A stretch of 64,000 bases of DNA, from NCBI RefSeq assembly GCF_900156095.1, contig NZ_FTMJ01000001.1:124001-188000 (forward strand), written 5' to 3'. Of the stretch, positions 27,554 to 35,259 are shown one piece after another. Source of the DNA: Aeromonas sp. RU39B. Lineage in GTDB: Bacteria; Pseudomonadota; Gammaproteobacteria; Enterobacterales; Aeromonadaceae. Position numbers and translations under genes: made by a program. Under the pieces are notes generated by a model, which saw only the letters and a program-made list of their open reading frames with translations, was not told where the DNA came from and searched no databases. Position 1 is the first letter of the stretch. Every line of letters begins with the position of its first letter.

Positions 27554-29503
27554 GTGCACAGTGACCTGCTTATCCTGCTGCTGCTGGCGGTGCTGCTGGT
27601 GGCGGTTTTCCGCCGTTTGAAGCTGCCGGTGATCCTGGCTTACCTGCTGGTGGGCGTGTTAATGGGTCCATATGGCATCGCCTTGATCCCGTCCGGTGAT
27701 GTGATGCACACCCTGGCCGAGCTTGGTGTGGTCTTTTTGATGTTCTCCCTCGGGTTGGAGTTCTCGCTGCCGCGCCTGTTTGCCATGCGCAGGCTAGTGG
27801 TAGGGGTTGGTGGGCTACAAGTCTTGTTGACTACCGGGGTCTGCGTGCTGGTGCTCTCCTCCTGGTCGTTTTCCTTACCGCAGGCGCTGGTGGTCGGTGG
27901 TACGCTGGCCATGTCCTCGACGGCGGTGGTCATCAAGCAACTGGGCGAGCTCAACCAACTGCATACCGCCCGCGCCCAGATCGGGGTGAGCGTGCTGTTA
28001 TTGCAAGATCTGGCGGTGATCCCTTTGCTGGTGATGATTCCGATCCTGGCAGAGCCCAGCGTGCAGGGCTGGGCGCTGGTATCGGTGGTGCTGCTGGCTT
28101 GTGGCAAAGGAGTGTTGGCGCTGGCCGGTTTGTTGGCCGTGGGCAAATGGTTGCTGCCTTACCTGTTTTTTGAGGTGGCCAAGGCGCGCTCGGATGAGCT
28201 GTTTGTGATGACCACGCTGACGGTGGCGCTGCTCGCCGCCTGGGTGACCCAATGGTTGGGACTGTCGATGGCGCTGGGGGCCTTTTTAGCCGGCATGATG
28301 CTGGGTGAATCTCACTACCGACACCAGCTGGAAGTGGATATCCGCCCGTTTCGCGACATGTTGATGGGACTGTTTTTTGTCACCGTCGGCATGGGGCTGG
28401 ATTGGCAACTGGTGGCACGGCACTGGGCCTGGGTGAGCCTGGCGGTGCTGTCGCTGATCCTGTGCAAGGCGGTGCTGGTGATGCTGGCCGGTCAACTAAT
28501 GGGGGAGCGTAAACGCGACAGTCTCGCGGCCGGCATCATGCTCAGTCAGATGGGGGAGTTTGGCTTTGTGCTGCTGGCCCTGGCTGCCAAGCATGGTTTG
28601 CTCGACAGTCGGGAAGCATCATTGCTGGTTGGTTGCGGGGTACTGTCGATTGCCGTTACCCCCTGGCTGGTCAATCAGTCGCAGACCTGGGCGGCGTCAC
28701 TGACCCGTTCCCGCTTGTTATCACAATCCGAGGTCGCCCAGTCGGGCCTTGGAAAATGTGACCATGTCATCATCGCCGGTTTTGGCCGTACCGGTCAGAC
28801 CTGCGCCCGGTTTCTGACCCTCGAAGGGTTGCCGTTTCTGGCGCTTGACCTTGATCCTGAACGGGTCAGTGAGGCCAAGCTGGCGGGTGAGCAGGTGTCG
28901 TTTGGTGATGCGTCCCGGCGCGAGATTTTGCTGGCGGCTGGTTTGTCACGGGCACGCATGCTGATCATCACCTTTGATGATCCCAGACGCATCGAGGCCA
29001 TCTTAGCGCTGGTGCGTGAGTTGGCGCCCGCGGTACGCATTCTGGTGCGTACCCGTGATGATACGCATCTCGAAACCTATCGCAGTGGCGGAGCCCATGA
29101 GGTGATCCCCGAATCCCAGGAAGGGGCGCTGATGCTGGTGTCTCAGGTGTTGGCTCATTGCGGGATCCCGATTGGCCGCATTATCCGGCGTATGGAGCAG
29201 GAGCGACGTAGCCAATACCGATTCTTGCATGGGTTTTATTGGGGTGATCAAAGTGGCTCGGCGCCTGGGGATGACAGGGTGCTCGAGCGGTTGCACCCGG
29301 TGTTGTTAACGGCGCAGGCCTGGGCCGTCGGCAAGCAGATTGATCAGCTGGGTCTGGCCATCGCCATCAAGACGATTCAGCGCGCGGATATCACGCTGGA
29401 GCCCGCAGCGGGGATTGTCCTGCAAGAGGGGGATAGAGTGGTGCTGTTTGGCCACAACATTGCCATTGATGAGGCCGAGCAGCGCCTGCTGCTTGGCCTG
29501 TGA
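27554..29503 (+). CDS. CPA2-family monovalent cation:proton antiporter with TrkA-N domain
   Basis: A 649-residue inner-membrane protein. About 12 helices fill residues 1-380, starting LLILLLLAVLLVAVFRRLKL and including FLMFSLGLEFSLPRLFAMRR and MSLGLGAFLAGMMLGES-like LSMALGAFLAGMMLGES. A soluble TrkA-N (RCK) Rossmann domain follows at about 410-530 (HVIIAGFGRTGQTCARFL; FGDASRREILLAAGL), then a TrkA-C-like tail. This is the KefB/KefC/YbaL layout of K+ or Na+/H+ antiporters; glutathione gating as in KefC cannot be judged. Start is GTG with GGGAGG upstream. It stands alone between a divergent and a convergent gene. Confidence 0.9.
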   Translation: MHSDLLILLLLAVLLVAVFRRLKLPVILAYLLVGVLMGPYGIALIPSGDVMHTLAELGVVFLMFSLGLEFSLPRLFAMRRLVVGVGGLQVLLTTGVCVLVLSSWSFSLPQALVVGGTLAMSSTAVVIKQLGELNQLHTARAQIGVSVLLLQDLAVIPLLVMIPILAEPSVQGWALVSVVLLACGKGVLALAGLLAVGKWLLPYLFFEVAKARSDELFVMTTLTVALLAAWVTQWLGLSMALGAFLAGMMLGESHYRHQLEVDIRPFRDMLMGLFFVTVGMGLDWQLVARHWAWVSLAVLSLILCKAVLVMLAGQLMGERKRDSLAAGIMLSQMGEFGFVLLALAAKHGLLDSREASLLVGCGVLSIAVTPWLVNQSQTWAASLTRSRLLSQSEVAQSGLGKCDHVIIAGFGRTGQTCARFLTLEGLPFLALDLDPERVSEAKLAGEQVSFGDASRREILLAAGLSRARMLIITFDDPRRIEAILALVRELAPAVRILVRTRDDTHLETYRSGGAHEVIPESQEGALMLVSQVLAHCGIPIGRIIRRMEQERRSQYRFLHGFYWGDQSGSAPGDDRVLERLHPVLLTAQAWAVGKQIDQLGLAIAIKTIQRADITLEPAAGIVLQEGDRVVLFGHNIAIDEAEQRLLLGL

Positions 29504-29511
29504 CGCACTCG

Positions 29512-30639
29512 TTACTTGCCGTTTCCCAACCCCAGAAATGTCTGGATGCGCTCGCGCTCTGCCATCGCATCCTGGTATCCCAGCGCAATCAGTGCCTGAC
29601 AGTAGCCCGGCACAAACATCAGAAAGCTGGCGAGCGTGCTGGCGTGATCCCCCCTAACCCCGAGTACGCGCAGCAAGCGGCGCACCTTGACCGGCAACCG
29701 GCTGAGGAAGGGAAGTGCCAGCTCGTCCAGATCCTGGCTGGGCTTGAGCACGCAGCTTTGCACCGCTTTGAGGTTGAGATGGCGCCGCTCGCGCTCGGGG
29801 ATCAGTGACAGCGTTTTGTTGATGCGCGACAGTCGCTCCAGATCGGAGTTGAGCGTATCGGTAAAAACGGTGTTGAGCAGGTGGCTGGCAATGTCCGAGG
29901 TGGTCAGCGCCTCGCGCAGACGGGTTTCATGGCGCGGTGATTCGAGAGTGATCACCAGCAAGTGCTCGGCACCTAAATGGATGGCCGGGCTGAGTGGGCT
30001 GAGCTGATGAATCGAGCCATCGCCGTAGTAATGGCCCTCGATCCCGATGGGTGGAAAGATAAAGGGCAGGGCCGCCGAGGCGAGCAGGTGATCGGTGCCA
30101 ATGGTGGTGCTGATCCCGTGGCGGCGGGCGCGCTCCCAGGCGTGGTGAGCGGGGCGTCCTTGAAAGAAGGTGGTGGAGAGGCCGTTGATGTAGTCCGATG
30201 CCGTGATGGCCAGTGCTTCCAGACTGCCGTACATCAGGTTTTCGTCAATCTTGCGATAGTCGATGAGCTCATCGAGTAACTGGCGCAGCGGCTCTTGGGA
30301 AAACAGGTTGAAGGCCGGGTTGGGGATGGGGCGGATAAGGCCGGCCGATCCCTCGACCAACAGACGGCGTACCAGTTTGCCGGGATAGAAGCTGAAGATA
30401 TGGTCGGTATCAAAGCGGCGCCACACCCACTCCAGTTTGCGTACTCCAAGCAGAAAGCGCGATGCATAGCAGGCCAGTGCCGTGACATTGATGGCGCCGG
30501 CCGAGGTACCACAGAGAATCGGAAACGGGATAGGGGTGTCGCGGGGATAAAATTCGGCAATCGCCTTGAGAGCGCCGACCTGGTAGGCGGCGCGGGCGCC
30601 ACCTCCGGTCAACAGCAGCGCGGTATTGGGTCTCGACAT
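29512..30639 (-). CDS. Patatin-like phospholipase
   Basis: A 375-residue protein with the patatin catalytic dyad. ALLLTGGGARAAYQVGAL is the oxyanion loop and ILCGTSAGAINVTALA holds the nucleophile serine in G-T-S-A-G. HYYGDGSIHQLSPLSPAIHL carries the partner aspartate (D-G-S). A C-terminal helical part of ~110 residues includes RLPVKVRRLLRVLG. No signal peptide is seen, so it probably acts in the cytoplasm or at the inner membrane face. It is convergent with the antiporter gene (9 bp apart). Confidence 0.9.
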   Translation of the reverse strand: MSRPNTALLLTGGGARAAYQVGALKAIAEFYPRDTPIPFPILCGTSAGAINVTALACYASRFLLGVRKLEWVWRRFDTDHIFSFYPGKLVRRLLVEGSAGLIRPIPNPAFNLFSQEPLRQLLDELIDYRKIDENLMYGSLEALAITASDYINGLSTTFFQGRPAHHAWERARRHGISTTIGTDHLLASAALPFIFPPIGIEGHYYGDGSIHQLSPLSPAIHLGAEHLLVITLESPRHETRLREALTTSDIASHLLNTVFTDTLNSDLERLSRINKTLSLIPERERRHLNLKAVQSCVLKPSQDLDELALPFLSRLPVKVRRLLRVLGVRGDHASTLASFLMFVPGYCQALIALGYQDAMAERERIQTFLGLGNGK

Positions 30640-30682
30640 ACTGCGTATCCTTGAGAAGGAATGCCAACCTGTATGCCGTTAA

Positions 30683-31579
30683 CTATAAGCCAGCGTGCGC
30701 CATCGTGGTGTGACTTCCGTTGCCCGATTGAATCATGGTGGCCAGTGAACGAGCCGCCTCTTTCAGTGCATCACAGGCCAGGATACGACCATGCCCTTCG
30801 CCTTGAGTGGTCAGCAGGGTCACCTCTGGCAGGCGGGCGGCCTTCTGGGAATCGGCATAAGGGGCAAAGCGGTCCTGATTATCGTGGACGATCAACACCG
30901 GTTTCACCCGCCCTGCCAGTGCTTGCAAGGGGTCGACATCGGCCAGTCGCATCCGGTATTGCTGTTCAATCTCGCCCACCACCTCGCTAAACAGCGGCAT
31001 GGAGTAACCCGAGCGGCGCACCATGCCATAGAGTTGCGGCACATAATCGAGAACCGGCGCCACCAGTAGCAGCGGGCAGTGCTGCAGCGACGGGTGCGGT
31101 GTCGAGAGCAATACCGCGGCGCCCATGCTGTGGGCGGTGACCGCGACTGGCGCCGGCAGGGTGTCGAGCAGTGTTTCCAGCGCGCGCACAAAACGGGGCA
31201 GGTGACCATGATGGCCGCTGCTCTGGCCATGCGCCGGATGATCATAGGCAAGCGCCGTAAAGCCGGCTGCGGCAATCTCTTGCATCAGGGGAAACAGCTG
31301 GCGGCTGCTGCCTGACCAGCCGTGCATCAGTAGCCACAGTGGTCCGTCGCCGAGGCGGTAGGTCATCAGGCTGCCCTCGGCCGTCGCCACGTTTTGCTGC
31401 ACCAGACCGGCTGGTGGCTCGTTGCTACGCTGATCACGCTGAGGCGTCAGCAGCAGATCGCGCGCCAGCTTGCGGGCATGACGCGGGGCCAGCCGGTGAT
31501 GCAGGGTCGTGCTCATGCCGGTCAGCCAGCGCTTGAATGAGAAGCGGCCAGCGGTGTTGAAGTAGATCTTGCTGCTCAT
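30683..31579 (-). CDS. Alpha/beta hydrolase under a TetR operator
   Basis: A 298-residue hydrolase. LWLLMHGWSGSSRQLFPL gives the oxyanion region, APVAVTAHSMGAAVLLST the nucleophile elbow (A-H-S-M-G), VLIVHDNQDRFAPYA the acid loop, and TQGEGHGRILAC the catalytic histidine. The N-terminus (MSSKIYFNTAGRFSFKRWL) is cytoplasmic-type without signal. Substrate unknown. It is preceded by a perfect GCACG/CGTGC palindrome (31593-31606) that also occurs before the adjacent TetR gene, so it is probably repressed by that regulator and is its main target. Confidence 0.87.
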   Translation of the reverse strand: MSSKIYFNTAGRFSFKRWLTGMSTTLHHRLAPRHARKLARDLLLTPQRDQRSNEPPAGLVQQNVATAEGSLMTYRLGDGPLWLLMHGWSGSSRQLFPLMQEIAAAGFTALAYDHPAHGQSSGHHGHLPRFVRALETLLDTLPAPVAVTAHSMGAAVLLSTPHPSLQHCPLLLVAPVLDYVPQLYGMVRRSGYSMPLFSEVVGEIEQQYRMRLADVDPLQALAGRVKPVLIVHDNQDRFAPYADSQKAARLPEVTLLTTQGEGHGRILACDALKEAARSLATMIQSGNGSHTTMAHAGL

Positions 31580-31592
31580 GGCACATCCTTTT

Positions 31593-31606
31593 AGCACGTT
31601 CGTGCT
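31593..31606 (-). promoter_or_regulatory. Putative TetR operator before the hydrolase gene
   Basis: AGCACGTTCGTGCT: six-base arms around TT, ending 14 bp upstream of the hydrolase ATG. The same core, GCACGYTCGTGCTTTTT, recurs at 32251 before the TetR gene, with TCG a base or two further on in both. Confidence 0.75.
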
Positions 31607-31627
31607 TTTTTATCGGTTTTAAAAAAA

Positions 31628-32212
31628 TCAGTGGCGCCAACTTGCCAACAACGCCTCGACCTCGGGCCAGAAACGCTGGTCGGGATGCTGGCTTAATCCC
31701 AGATCGCCAAACACCTGCTCGCCAAGATAGAGGCTGTAGAGGCGATAGACGGCTTGCCACGGATCCAGCTCAGGTCGCCAGGCGCCCTGCTCGATGCCCT
31801 GATGTATCTGGCGCTGCAGATAGGTGAGCCAGTCGTGCACAAAGTGACGGGCTCCCTGCTGGACCGCGCCATTTTGCGGCGAGGTCCAGGCGTCGAGAAA
31901 CATGCAGCGCCCGCTGAAATCCTGATTCCAGGCCAGCCAAGCGCGCAGCAGCGCCCGCAGTTTATCAGCTTGATTCTCATGAGTCTCTTGCCGCACCGGG
32001 GTGATGACCCGCTCGCGAAAGACCTCTGCGGCGTATTCGAGCACCGCCAGTTGCAGATTGTCCCGCGAGCGAAAATGGCCAAACAGACCGCTTTTTGACA
32101 GCGCACAGCGCTGCGCCAAATCGCCAATAGTCAGGCTTTCGAGCCCGAACTGGCTGGCTTGGGCAAAGGCTTCCCGCAGGATCGCCTCGCGAGTGGTCTG
32201 GGCTTTGCTCAT
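31628..32212 (-). CDS. TetR/AcrR-family regulator
   Basis: A 194-residue repressor-like protein. The N-terminal helix-turn-helix spans about 1-55: TTREAILREAFAQASQFGLE, SLTIGDLAQRCALSKSGLFG, HFRSRDNLQLAVLEYA. The rest is the helical ligand/dimer domain. Start at MSKAQTT (complement of 32210-32212). The gene lies 48 bp upstream of the hydrolase gene on the same strand. The same palindrome precedes both genes, so autoregulation and control of the hydrolase are likely. The inducer is unknown. Confidence 0.92.
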   Translation of the reverse strand: MSKAQTTREAILREAFAQASQFGLESLTIGDLAQRCALSKSGLFGHFRSRDNLQLAVLEYAAEVFRERVITPVRQETHENQADKLRALLRAWLAWNQDFSGRCMFLDAWTSPQNGAVQQGARHFVHDWLTYLQRQIHQGIEQGAWRPELDPWQAVYRLYSLYLGEQVFGDLGLSQHPDQRFWPEVEALLASWRH

Positions 32213-32250
32213 GATAAACGTGGGAGTAGGCGTAAGGCTCTCAGAATACG

Positions 32251-32262
32251 GCACGCTCGTGC
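32251..32262 (-). promoter_or_regulatory. Putative TetR operator before the TetR gene
   Basis: GCACGCTCGTGC, perfect five-base arms around CT, ends 39 bp upstream of the TetR ATG. Followed by the same TTTTT...TCG as the copy at 31593-31606. Confidence 0.75.
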
Positions 32263-32297
32263 TTTTTGTCGAGCGATCATCCCAACGCCCGTGAGTA

Positions 32298-32942
32298 TTA
32301 AGTAGGGGGTAACTCCAACTGTTGCAGGGCAATCACCGCCTGAGTGCGGTTTTTCACCCCCAGTTTGCGGAAAATTGCGGTGATATGCGCCTTGATGGTC
32401 GCTTCCGAGACATTGAGCTCCCAGGCAATCTGCTTGTTGAGGCTGCCATCGCGCAGCATCAACAGTACCTTGTATTGCTGCGGGGTAAGGCTGCCAAGAC
32501 GGGTGGCAAGATCGTCCCCTGACTCGTCATCGGCGGGAAGATCGGCTGGCAGCCAGGTATCACCCTGCAGCACGCAAGAGAGCGCCTCCACCAGCGTTTT
32601 CATCGGCGCTGATTTGGGAATAAACCCGAGCGCGCCTAAACGCATCACCTGATGGATGATGGCCGGATCTTCGCTGGCCGAGACCACTACCACCGGCAGT
32701 TCAGGGTATTGACCGCGCAGATGTGCGACCCCTTCCAGCCCGTTGGCACCCGGCATTTTCAGATCGAGCAGCAGCAGATCAACTTCCTGATGGCTGGCGA
32801 GCAGCGTCAGCAGTGAAGCGATTGAGTCGGCTTCCAGCAGGGTGGCTTCGCTCATGGCAAGGTGCACCGCCTGATAGAGGGCGCCACGAAAAAGGGGGTG
32901 GTCATCAGCGATGACGATGGTGAAGGTGCTGTCCATAGGCAT
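32298..32942 (-). CDS. LuxR/FixJ-type response regulator
   Basis: A 214-residue two-component regulator. The receiver domain (about 7-122) has the acidic pocket IVIADDHPLF, phospho-acceptor Asp in LLLLDLKMPG, the VVVSAS threonine/serine position and FIPKSAPM with the conserved lysine. The C-terminal LuxR helix-turn-helix is LTPQQYKVLLMLRDGSLNKQIAWEL, then NVSEATIKAHITAIFRKLGV. No partner kinase gene is in the window. The start is uncertain between two ATGs six bases apart; neither has a clear ribosome site. Confidence 0.9.
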   Translation of the reverse strand: MPMDSTFTIVIADDHPLFRGALYQAVHLAMSEATLLEADSIASLLTLLASHQEVDLLLLDLKMPGANGLEGVAHLRGQYPELPVVVVSASEDPAIIHQVMRLGALGFIPKSAPMKTLVEALSCVLQGDTWLPADLPADDESGDDLATRLGSLTPQQYKVLLMLRDGSLNKQIAWELNVSEATIKAHITAIFRKLGVKNRTQAVIALQQLELPPT

Positions 32943-33032
32943 TTGTTAACACTCTGTTTTCACCAGAAGCTAACACCGGGGTCAGATGGGGTCAAATGAC
33001 CGTGCCCAGAAATGTGAAGTGCCAGAAACGAC

Positions 33033-33058
33033 GAACCCCCGGCCTTAGCCGAGGGTTC
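33033..33058 (-). terminator. Terminator of the tRNA-Tyr array
   Basis: GAACCCTCGGC pairs with GCCGGGGGTTC (one wobble) across a four-base loop, immediately downstream of the last tRNA on the minus strand, followed by GTCGTTTC. Confidence 0.7.
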
Positions 33059-33065
33059 TGAATGA

Positions 33066-33150
33066 TGGTGGAGGGAGAAGGATTCGAACCTTCGAAGGCA
33101 GAGCCGTCAGATTTACAGTCTGATCCCTTTGGCCGCTCGGGAACCCCTCC
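33066..33150 (-). tRNA. tRNA-Tyr (GTA), copy 3 of the transcript
   Basis: 85 nt including encoded CCA. The acceptor GGAGGGG pairs with TCCCTCC, the anticodon loop contains CTGTAAA (anticodon GTA), the T loop is GGTTCGAATCC, and a long variable arm is present, as expected for bacterial tRNA-Tyr. Identical to the two neighbours. Confidence 0.97.
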
Positions 33151-33168
33151 ACGGGGTATGTAGGAAAA

Positions 33169-33253
33169 TGGTGGAGGGAGAAGGATTCGAACCTTCGAAG
33201 GCAGAGCCGTCAGATTTACAGTCTGATCCCTTTGGCCGCTCGGGAACCCCTCC
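33169..33253 (-). tRNA. tRNA-Tyr (GTA), copy 2 of the transcript
   Basis: 85 nt with encoded CCA, identical in sequence to the other two copies; GTA anticodon, long variable arm. Separated by 18 bp from copy 3 and 30 bp from copy 1. Confidence 0.97.
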
Positions 33254-33283
33254 ACGGGAATTCCTACTTTTTGCACTTGATGA

Positions 33284-33368
33284 TGGTGGAGGGAGAAGGA
33301 TTCGAACCTTCGAAGGCAGAGCCGTCAGATTTACAGTCTGATCCCTTTGGCCGCTCGGGAACCCCTCC
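33284..33368 (-). tRNA. tRNA-Tyr (GTA), copy 1 of the transcript
   Basis: 85 nt with encoded CCA, identical to the other two copies. It is the promoter-proximal gene of the array on the minus strand. Confidence 0.97.
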
Positions 33369-33383
33369 CCAAGTGCGAGGCGC

Positions 33384-33411
33384 ATACTACCAGAATCCGT
33401 GCGCTTGTGAA
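33384..33411 (-). promoter_or_regulatory. Promoter of the tRNA-Tyr array with GC-rich discriminator
   Basis: On the minus strand TTCACA (33406-33411), 16 bp, TAGTAT (33384-33389), then GCGCCTCGC before the first tRNA. A GC-rich discriminator is the hallmark of stringently controlled stable-RNA promoters. Confidence 0.65.
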
Positions 33412-33523
33412 CCCCGAAAACCAAAAAGAGTGAGAAAAAAGTCTGGTTGGTCGCAAAAAAGGGTTTGTTTGCTTATTTTTCAAGCTTTTCAGGGTGTTTC
33501 GTGACCGAAATCGAGGTGTGGCG

Positions 33524-33988
33524 TCACTGCACCCGCAGCGGTGTGGCGACCACGCGGCGTGCCTGCCAGTAGTGCTGACGCCAATAGACATTATCCAGCC
33601 GGGAGCGGATCACCCCCTTGCTGGTGGAGGCGTGGATAAATTCCCCTTCTCCGGTATAGACGCCGACATGGTACTGATTCCAGCCGGTCTTGAAGAACAC
33701 TAAGTCCCCATGATGCAACTGGCTGCGCGCCACCGGCATGCCGACCTGAGCCTGGGATTCAGTGGTGCGCGGCAAAGAGAGACCCAGCACCTGCTGGTAG
33801 GCGAGTTTGGTAAACGCCGAGCAGTCGAGCCCGGCCGGGCTCGTGCCGCCCATGCGATAGGGTACGCCACGCCACTGCTGATAAAAGCCGTCAAAGGCAG
33901 TTTGCCTGACCGGATGGGGCGCGGGGGGCGGAGTACTGGAGCAGGCGGCCAGCAGTAGCAGGCAGGCGCCCGACAGCAGGTTTCGCAT
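33524..33988 (-). CDS. NlpC/P60 lipoprotein, probable murein endopeptidase
   Basis: A 154-residue lipoprotein (lipobox LLAAC, Cys16) with a minimal NlpC/P60 domain. It has WRGVPYRMGGTSPAGLDCSAF with the catalytic cysteine, then LPRTTESQAQVG, GDLVFFKTGWNQYHVGVYTG with the catalytic histidine, and EFIHASTSKGV with the third polar residue. This is the Spr (MepS)/NlpC arrangement; such enzymes cut peptide crosslinks in peptidoglycan from the outer membrane. GGGAG precedes the ATG. It is a single gene. Confidence 0.93.
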   Translation of the reverse strand: MRNLLSGACLLLLAACSSTPPPAPHPVRQTAFDGFYQQWRGVPYRMGGTSPAGLDCSAFTKLAYQQVLGLSLPRTTESQAQVGMPVARSQLHHGDLVFFKTGWNQYHVGVYTGEGEFIHASTSKGVIRSRLDNVYWRQHYWQARRVVATPLRVQ

Positions 33989-34064
33989 TCCAATCTCCCG
34001 TGGATAACAACCGTTCGAGTGTAATCAAGGAGCAAGGCAAAGAAAACCCGCTTGGCACCCTTGT

Positions 34065-34442
34065 TTACAGACGTATCAGCAGCGCACCGTCACGGCGCCA
34101 GCAGGTGGTGTTCCAGCCGGAGGGAAGATGAGCACACAGTAGTGCTGCACCCGGGGCCAGCTGCGTGGCCAGATGCGCCAGCGTCGCCGCATCGGGGGCG
34201 GTTTCATCACACAGACAAGCACCGGCAAACGGCACCACGCTGCGGCAGTGCAAAACCGTTGCTGCGCGCACCGGCAGGCCGGCTGCCACCGAGGTGCGCA
34301 TGGCCGCGTCTAGCGTGTCGCAACAGGCGCTAACGACCATCTCTTGGGCCAACAGGGTGCGGCAGAGGTAGCCATCATCATTGCTAATCAACAGGTGGCT
34401 GTTTGCCGGCAAGCGTGCCAGCCAACGATCGAGTTCACGCAT
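34065..34442 (-). CDS. Hypothetical protein downstream of acrR
   Basis: A 125-residue product if it begins at MRELDRWLARLPANSHLLI (complement of 34440-34442), overlapping the end of the acrR gene by 8 bp. It is alanine/leucine-rich with five cysteines (for example VVSACCDTL, LHCRSVV, GACLCDE) and alternating helix/strand character. I recognise no family. The overlap suggests co-translation with acrR, although the frame remains open further upstream and a different start is possible. Confidence 0.55.
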   Translation of the reverse strand: MRELDRWLARLPANSHLLISNDDGYLCRTLLAQEMVVSACCDTLDAAMRTSVAAGLPVRAATVLHCRSVVPFAGACLCDETAPDAATLAHLATQLAPGAALLCAHLPSGWNTTCWRRDGALLIRL

Positions 34443-35085
34443 TTGGGGTGAGAATATCGTTGTCAACCCTCTGAATGGTGAAGAGGCCAAACAGGGTATC
34501 GAGCATAAAGTCGATCTCTTCTTCCAGGTTGATGTATTCCGGAAAATGCAGCCAGTTGATGATGTAGCCATCAAGCATGCAGTGCATCAGGATGGCCAAT
34601 CGCTTGGGATCGGCGTGCGACGGCAACTGTCCGTGGTTGCGGGCGTTAAGCAGCGTCATCTCGAGGTCGCGGTGAAACCGGATCGATTGCTGGCGCATAT
34701 GCTCGCGCAGCGCTACCCCTTCTCCCTCCAGCGATTCCACATGAAAGATCAGGCTGAACATTTGGCGGTGAGCCGGTTCTGTCACTATCTTGTGCATAAC
34801 CTGATGCAAAAATATCCGCAACCTGCCGAGGGGATCCGGCTCGTCGGGATTGAGGCAGGCGTACATGTTTTCAGCCAGAGGGGCGCACAGCTCTTCCCAG
34901 AGCGACACGAACAACTCCTCTTTATTACGAAAATGCCAATAGATGGCGCCCCGGCTAAGGTCTGCAGTCTGGGCGATGTCGGTCAGGCTGGTTTTGGCCA
35001 GCCCATGCCGGCAGAACAGATCGAGGGCAGTCGCCATGATATGGCTGCGTGTCTGCTCGGCTTCTTCCTTTGTACGACGGACCAT
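34435..35085 (-). CDS. acrR: TetR-family repressor of the RND pump (AcrR/AheR type)
   Basis: A 216-residue AcrR-like regulator: MVRRTKEEAEQTRSHIMATALDLFCRHGL, then the helix-turn-helix KTSLTDIAQTADLSRGAIYWHF and RNKEELFVSLWEEL, a near-canonical AcrR N-terminus. The helical C-terminal domain binds drugs or bile-like ligands in relatives. It is divergent from the pump operon with 174 bp between the starts, containing TACATACA-type sequence like the E. coli AcrR operator. It should repress both itself and the pump. Confidence 0.9.
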   Translation of the reverse strand: MVRRTKEEAEQTRSHIMATALDLFCRHGLAKTSLTDIAQTADLSRGAIYWHFRNKEELFVSLWEELCAPLAENMYACLNPDEPDPLGRLRIFLHQVMHKIVTEPAHRQMFSLIFHVESLEGEGVALREHMRQQSIRFHRDLEMTLLNARNHGQLPSHADPKRLAILMHCMLDGYIINWLHFPEYINLEEEIDFMLDTLFGLFTIQRVDNDILTPNA

Positions 35086-35143
35086 GGTGAGAGAGGACTC
35101 CTAGCACTTACAGGCTGTTACGTAAAAAATTTGATAAACCAAC

Positions 35144-35171
35144 TTACATACATACATGAACGTTTGTATAT
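35144..35171. promoter_or_regulatory. Putative AcrR-type operator
   Basis: In the acrR/pump intergenic region TTACATACATACATGAACG is followed by TTTGTATAT. The TACA (35153-35156) and TGTA (35165-35168) form an inverted pair with an 8-bp centre, and the TACATACAT repeat resembles the left arm of the E. coli AcrR site. Confidence 0.6.
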
Positions 35172-35259
35172 TACTGCACTCGTGCACAATTACCAACCAT
35201 GGCACAGGGCGATGGTTGCTTCTTCAAATCAGTCAGGTAGACAGAGGCGTAGATCCTTC

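Noticed and set aside
33066..33368. tRNA repeats as attachment sites of an integrated element
   Set aside because: No integrase, no foreign-looking genes and no cargo between the copies; spacers are 18 and 30 bp.
34381..35259. In-frame extension upstream of the AheA adaptor
   Set aside because: The frame is open through the antisense acrR gene, but the lipoprotein signal beginning at 35260 shows the true start.
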